From Alkaliphilus sp. (GTDB taxonomy: Bacteria > Bacillota > Clostridia > Peptostreptococcales > Thermotaleaceae), in the NCBI GenBank assembly GCA_018335765.1, contig JAGXRU010000137.1, positions 1 through 7,339 of the forward strand: DNA of 7,339 nucleotides, read 5' to 3'. The position numbers and the translations under genes were made by a program. The notes below the pieces were generated by a model, which was not told the origin of the DNA, did no database searches, and saw nothing but the letters and a program-made list of their open reading frames with translations. Positions 6,240-7,339 of this stretch are shown here, piece after piece (position 1 is the first letter of the stretch; each line of letters opens with the position of its first letter).

Positions 6240-6917
6240 CTATCCCTCATCAGCTATTTTTACTATGGTTTGTTCCAACATATCAATATGCTGTTGGGCT
6301 ACTTTTTGTGCCATGGCAGCATCTCTGTTGGCAATAGCTTCTAGAATTGCCTGATGCTCCATTAATAATTCCTTGGTATTGCTATATTCTGAAAAATATG
6401 TGATCCTAAAACGTTGAACCTGCTCTTTAAGACTCTGGGCTATTTGAATTAGTTTTGGGTTTCTGGTAGCTTGAATAATTTGGTCATGAAACTGCATATC
6501 CTTTTCAATCATTCCCTCTGTATCATTATTTTCCACATGCCGTTTAAAATTATAAGATATAAGCTCTAATTTCTCCAATTCCTCCTCGGTCATTCTTTCC
6601 GCAGCCAAGGATGCTGCCAGCCCTTCCAGCACACACCTCACCTCCAGCACATCAAGTATGTCCTTAACAGAAACATCCGCCACATAAGCCCCCTTACGGG
6701 CAACCATAATCACCAATCCCTCTAGTTCCAGCTTGCGTATGGCTTCTCTAACCGGGGTTCTACTGACACCCAGCTGTTCAGCCAGCTGTACCTCCATAAG
6801 CCTTTCCAAAGGTTTTAGCTCGCCATTTAATATGGAATTTCTAAGATGTTCGAAAACCACGTCCCGTAGCGGTTGATAGTTTTGAAGCTTAAATCCGTTT
6901 ACTCCATTAATGGTCAT
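6240..6917 (-). CDS. GntR-family transcriptional regulator, FadR/FCD subgroup
   Basis: The 225-residue protein, counted from ATG 6917, has the two-domain layout of the family. Residues about 13-75 are a winged helix-turn-helix: LRDVVFEHLRNSILNGELKP, then LAEQLGVSRTPVREAIRKLE with the recognition helix at 52-62, and GLV...RKGAYVADV for the wing. Residues about 85-220 form an all-helical FCD effector domain: LEVRCVLEGLAASLAAERM, then D140-xxx-H144 in EKDMQFHDQI, H188 in MEHQAILEAIANRD and H210 in QQHIDM. These four residues are in the positions that bind a metal ion in FCD proteins, so a carboxylate ligand held through a metal is likely. Upstream ATGs at 6950 and 6926 exist; the site AAGGGGG at 6933-6927 abuts the latter and suits ATG 6917. 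The start overlaps the ispE stop by 11 bp. The operator and effector are unknown. Confidence 0.93.
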   Translation of the reverse strand: MTINGVNGFKLQNYQPLRDVVFEHLRNSILNGELKPLERLMEVQLAEQLGVSRTPVREAIRKLELEGLVIMVARKGAYVADVSVKDILDVLEVRCVLEGLAASLAAERMTEEELEKLELISYNFKRHVENNDTEGMIEKDMQFHDQIIQATRNPKLIQIAQSLKEQVQRFRITYFSEYSNTKELLMEHQAILEAIANRDAAMAQKVAQQHIDMLEQTIVKIADEG

Positions 6918-7339
6918 TAAAATCATCCCCCTTATAGGTTTTAACAACATAGGTCTGTTTGTATACCTTGCTTAAATTTTCATAGGCATTCTTGGCTTTG
7001 TGATAATCCTTAAATAGTCCGAAAACTGTTGGCCCACTGCCACTCATAAGACTCCCCAACGCATTATATTCCAGCATTTTCCGCTTAACATCTCTGATTA
7101 TGGGATGCATTTTTTCTGTTACAGTTTCCAAAACATTGCAAAGATTTTGAGTTACAGTTATGATGTCGTTCTTCTTCATGGCATCAAGAAGAATTTTCAT
7201 CTCAGGATGTCTTATAATATTTTCCAAATCTAAATTTTTATATACCTCAGCTGTAGAAACGCATAAATTAGGTTTAGATAAAACCACCCAACTATTTTCC
7301 AGACTACGAATAGGAGTCAATTTTTCTCCTATACCCTCC
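6907..7339 (-). CDS. ispE: 4-diphosphocytidyl-2-C-methyl-D-erythritol kinase (IspE), C-terminal part
   Basis: IspE phosphorylates CDP-methylerythritol with ATP in the non-mevalonate pathway to isopentenyl diphosphate. The frame stays open through the right edge of the window, where it reads EGIGEKLTPIRSL, so the N-terminal half and the start are outside. Visible features are the segment WVVLSKPNLCVSTAEVYKNL near the right edge, which is characteristic of IspE, and LGSLMSGSGPTVFGLF, the third GHMP-kinase glycine motif, followed by the C-terminal fold (YKQTYVVKTYKGDDFNDH). About 144 residues are present. The stop TAA at 6909-6907 overlaps the start of the GntR gene by 11 bp, so the two are probably translationally coupled. 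Confidence 0.93.
   Translation of the reverse strand, partial: EGIGEKLTPIRSLENSWVVLSKPNLCVSTAEVYKNLDLENIIRHPEMKILLDAMKKNDIITVTQNLCNVLETVTEKMHPIIRDVKRKMLEYNALGSLMSGSGPTVFGLFKDYHKAKNAYENLSKVYKQTYVVKTYKGDDFNDH
6927..6933 (-). promoter_or_regulatory. Ribosome binding site that sets the gntR start inside ispE
   Basis: AAGGGGG at 6933-6927 lies directly against ATG 6926 but 9 nt from ATG 6917, so the latter is the likely start. The site is made of ispE codons (AAG GGG GAT), so ribosomes finishing ispE pass through it. Confidence 0.65.

Noticed and set aside
6918..6950. Longer GntR protein starting at ATG 6950 or 6926
   Set aside because: The only ribosome site (6933-6927) lies downstream of the first and against the second; ATG 6917 has normal spacing, and GntR proteins do not need the extra residues.
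6907..7320. A complete 137-aa gene starting at TTG 7320
   Set aside because: The frame continues through the window edge with IspE sequence (EGIGEKL), so this is the C-terminal part of ispE and not a separate small gene.

Overview
All genes in the window lie on the minus strand, so transcription runs from high to low coordinates. AT-rich DNA, strong GGAGG/AGGGGG ribosome sites, a full GerA/GerB/GerC germinant-receptor operon, spoIIR, and the ispE / GntR regulator / MobA-like nucleotidyltransferase trio point to an endospore-forming anaerobic Firmicute of class Clostridia. An Alkaliphilus/Natronincola-type genome is my guess from general resemblance, not something I could test.

Layout in transcription order. 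(1) 7339-5473: the 3' part of ispE, an FCD-type GntR regulator whose start overlaps the ispE stop by 11 bp, and a MobA-like nucleotidyltransferase 22 bp further on. This unit is closed by a 22-bp terminator stem at 5401-5450. (2) About 5308-1089: a candidate forespore sigma-G promoter, a 74-77 aa two-helix membrane protein, then gerA, gerB and gerC with overlapping ends. (3) 1040-992: a 19-bp stem-loop that looks like the terminator of the ger unit but also contains the spoIIR Shine-Dalgarno site. (4) 987-1: spoIIR, then the first 85 codons of a secreted peptidoglycan-binding protein, probably a SleB-type spore cortex hydrolase, cut by the window edge.

How they work together: SpoIIR is the forespore signal that triggers pro-sigma-E processing in the mother cell early in sporulation. 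GerA/B/C form the inner-membrane receptor that senses nutrients in the finished spore, and a SleB-like enzyme would degrade cortex during germination. The left two thirds of the window is therefore a spore-development and germination island. The right third is housekeeping isoprenoid precursor synthesis with a linked regulator and an orphan nucleotidyltransferase.

The points most worth a second look are the hairpin that encloses the spoIIR ribosome site, the small two-helix protein at the head of the ger operon (a candidate receptor D subunit), the palindrome-rich spacer at 5341-5450, and a 17-bp tandem duplication laid exactly over the spoIIR stop codon. I see no mobile element, CRISPR array, tRNA or rRNA, and no gene-free stretch longer than 219 bp.
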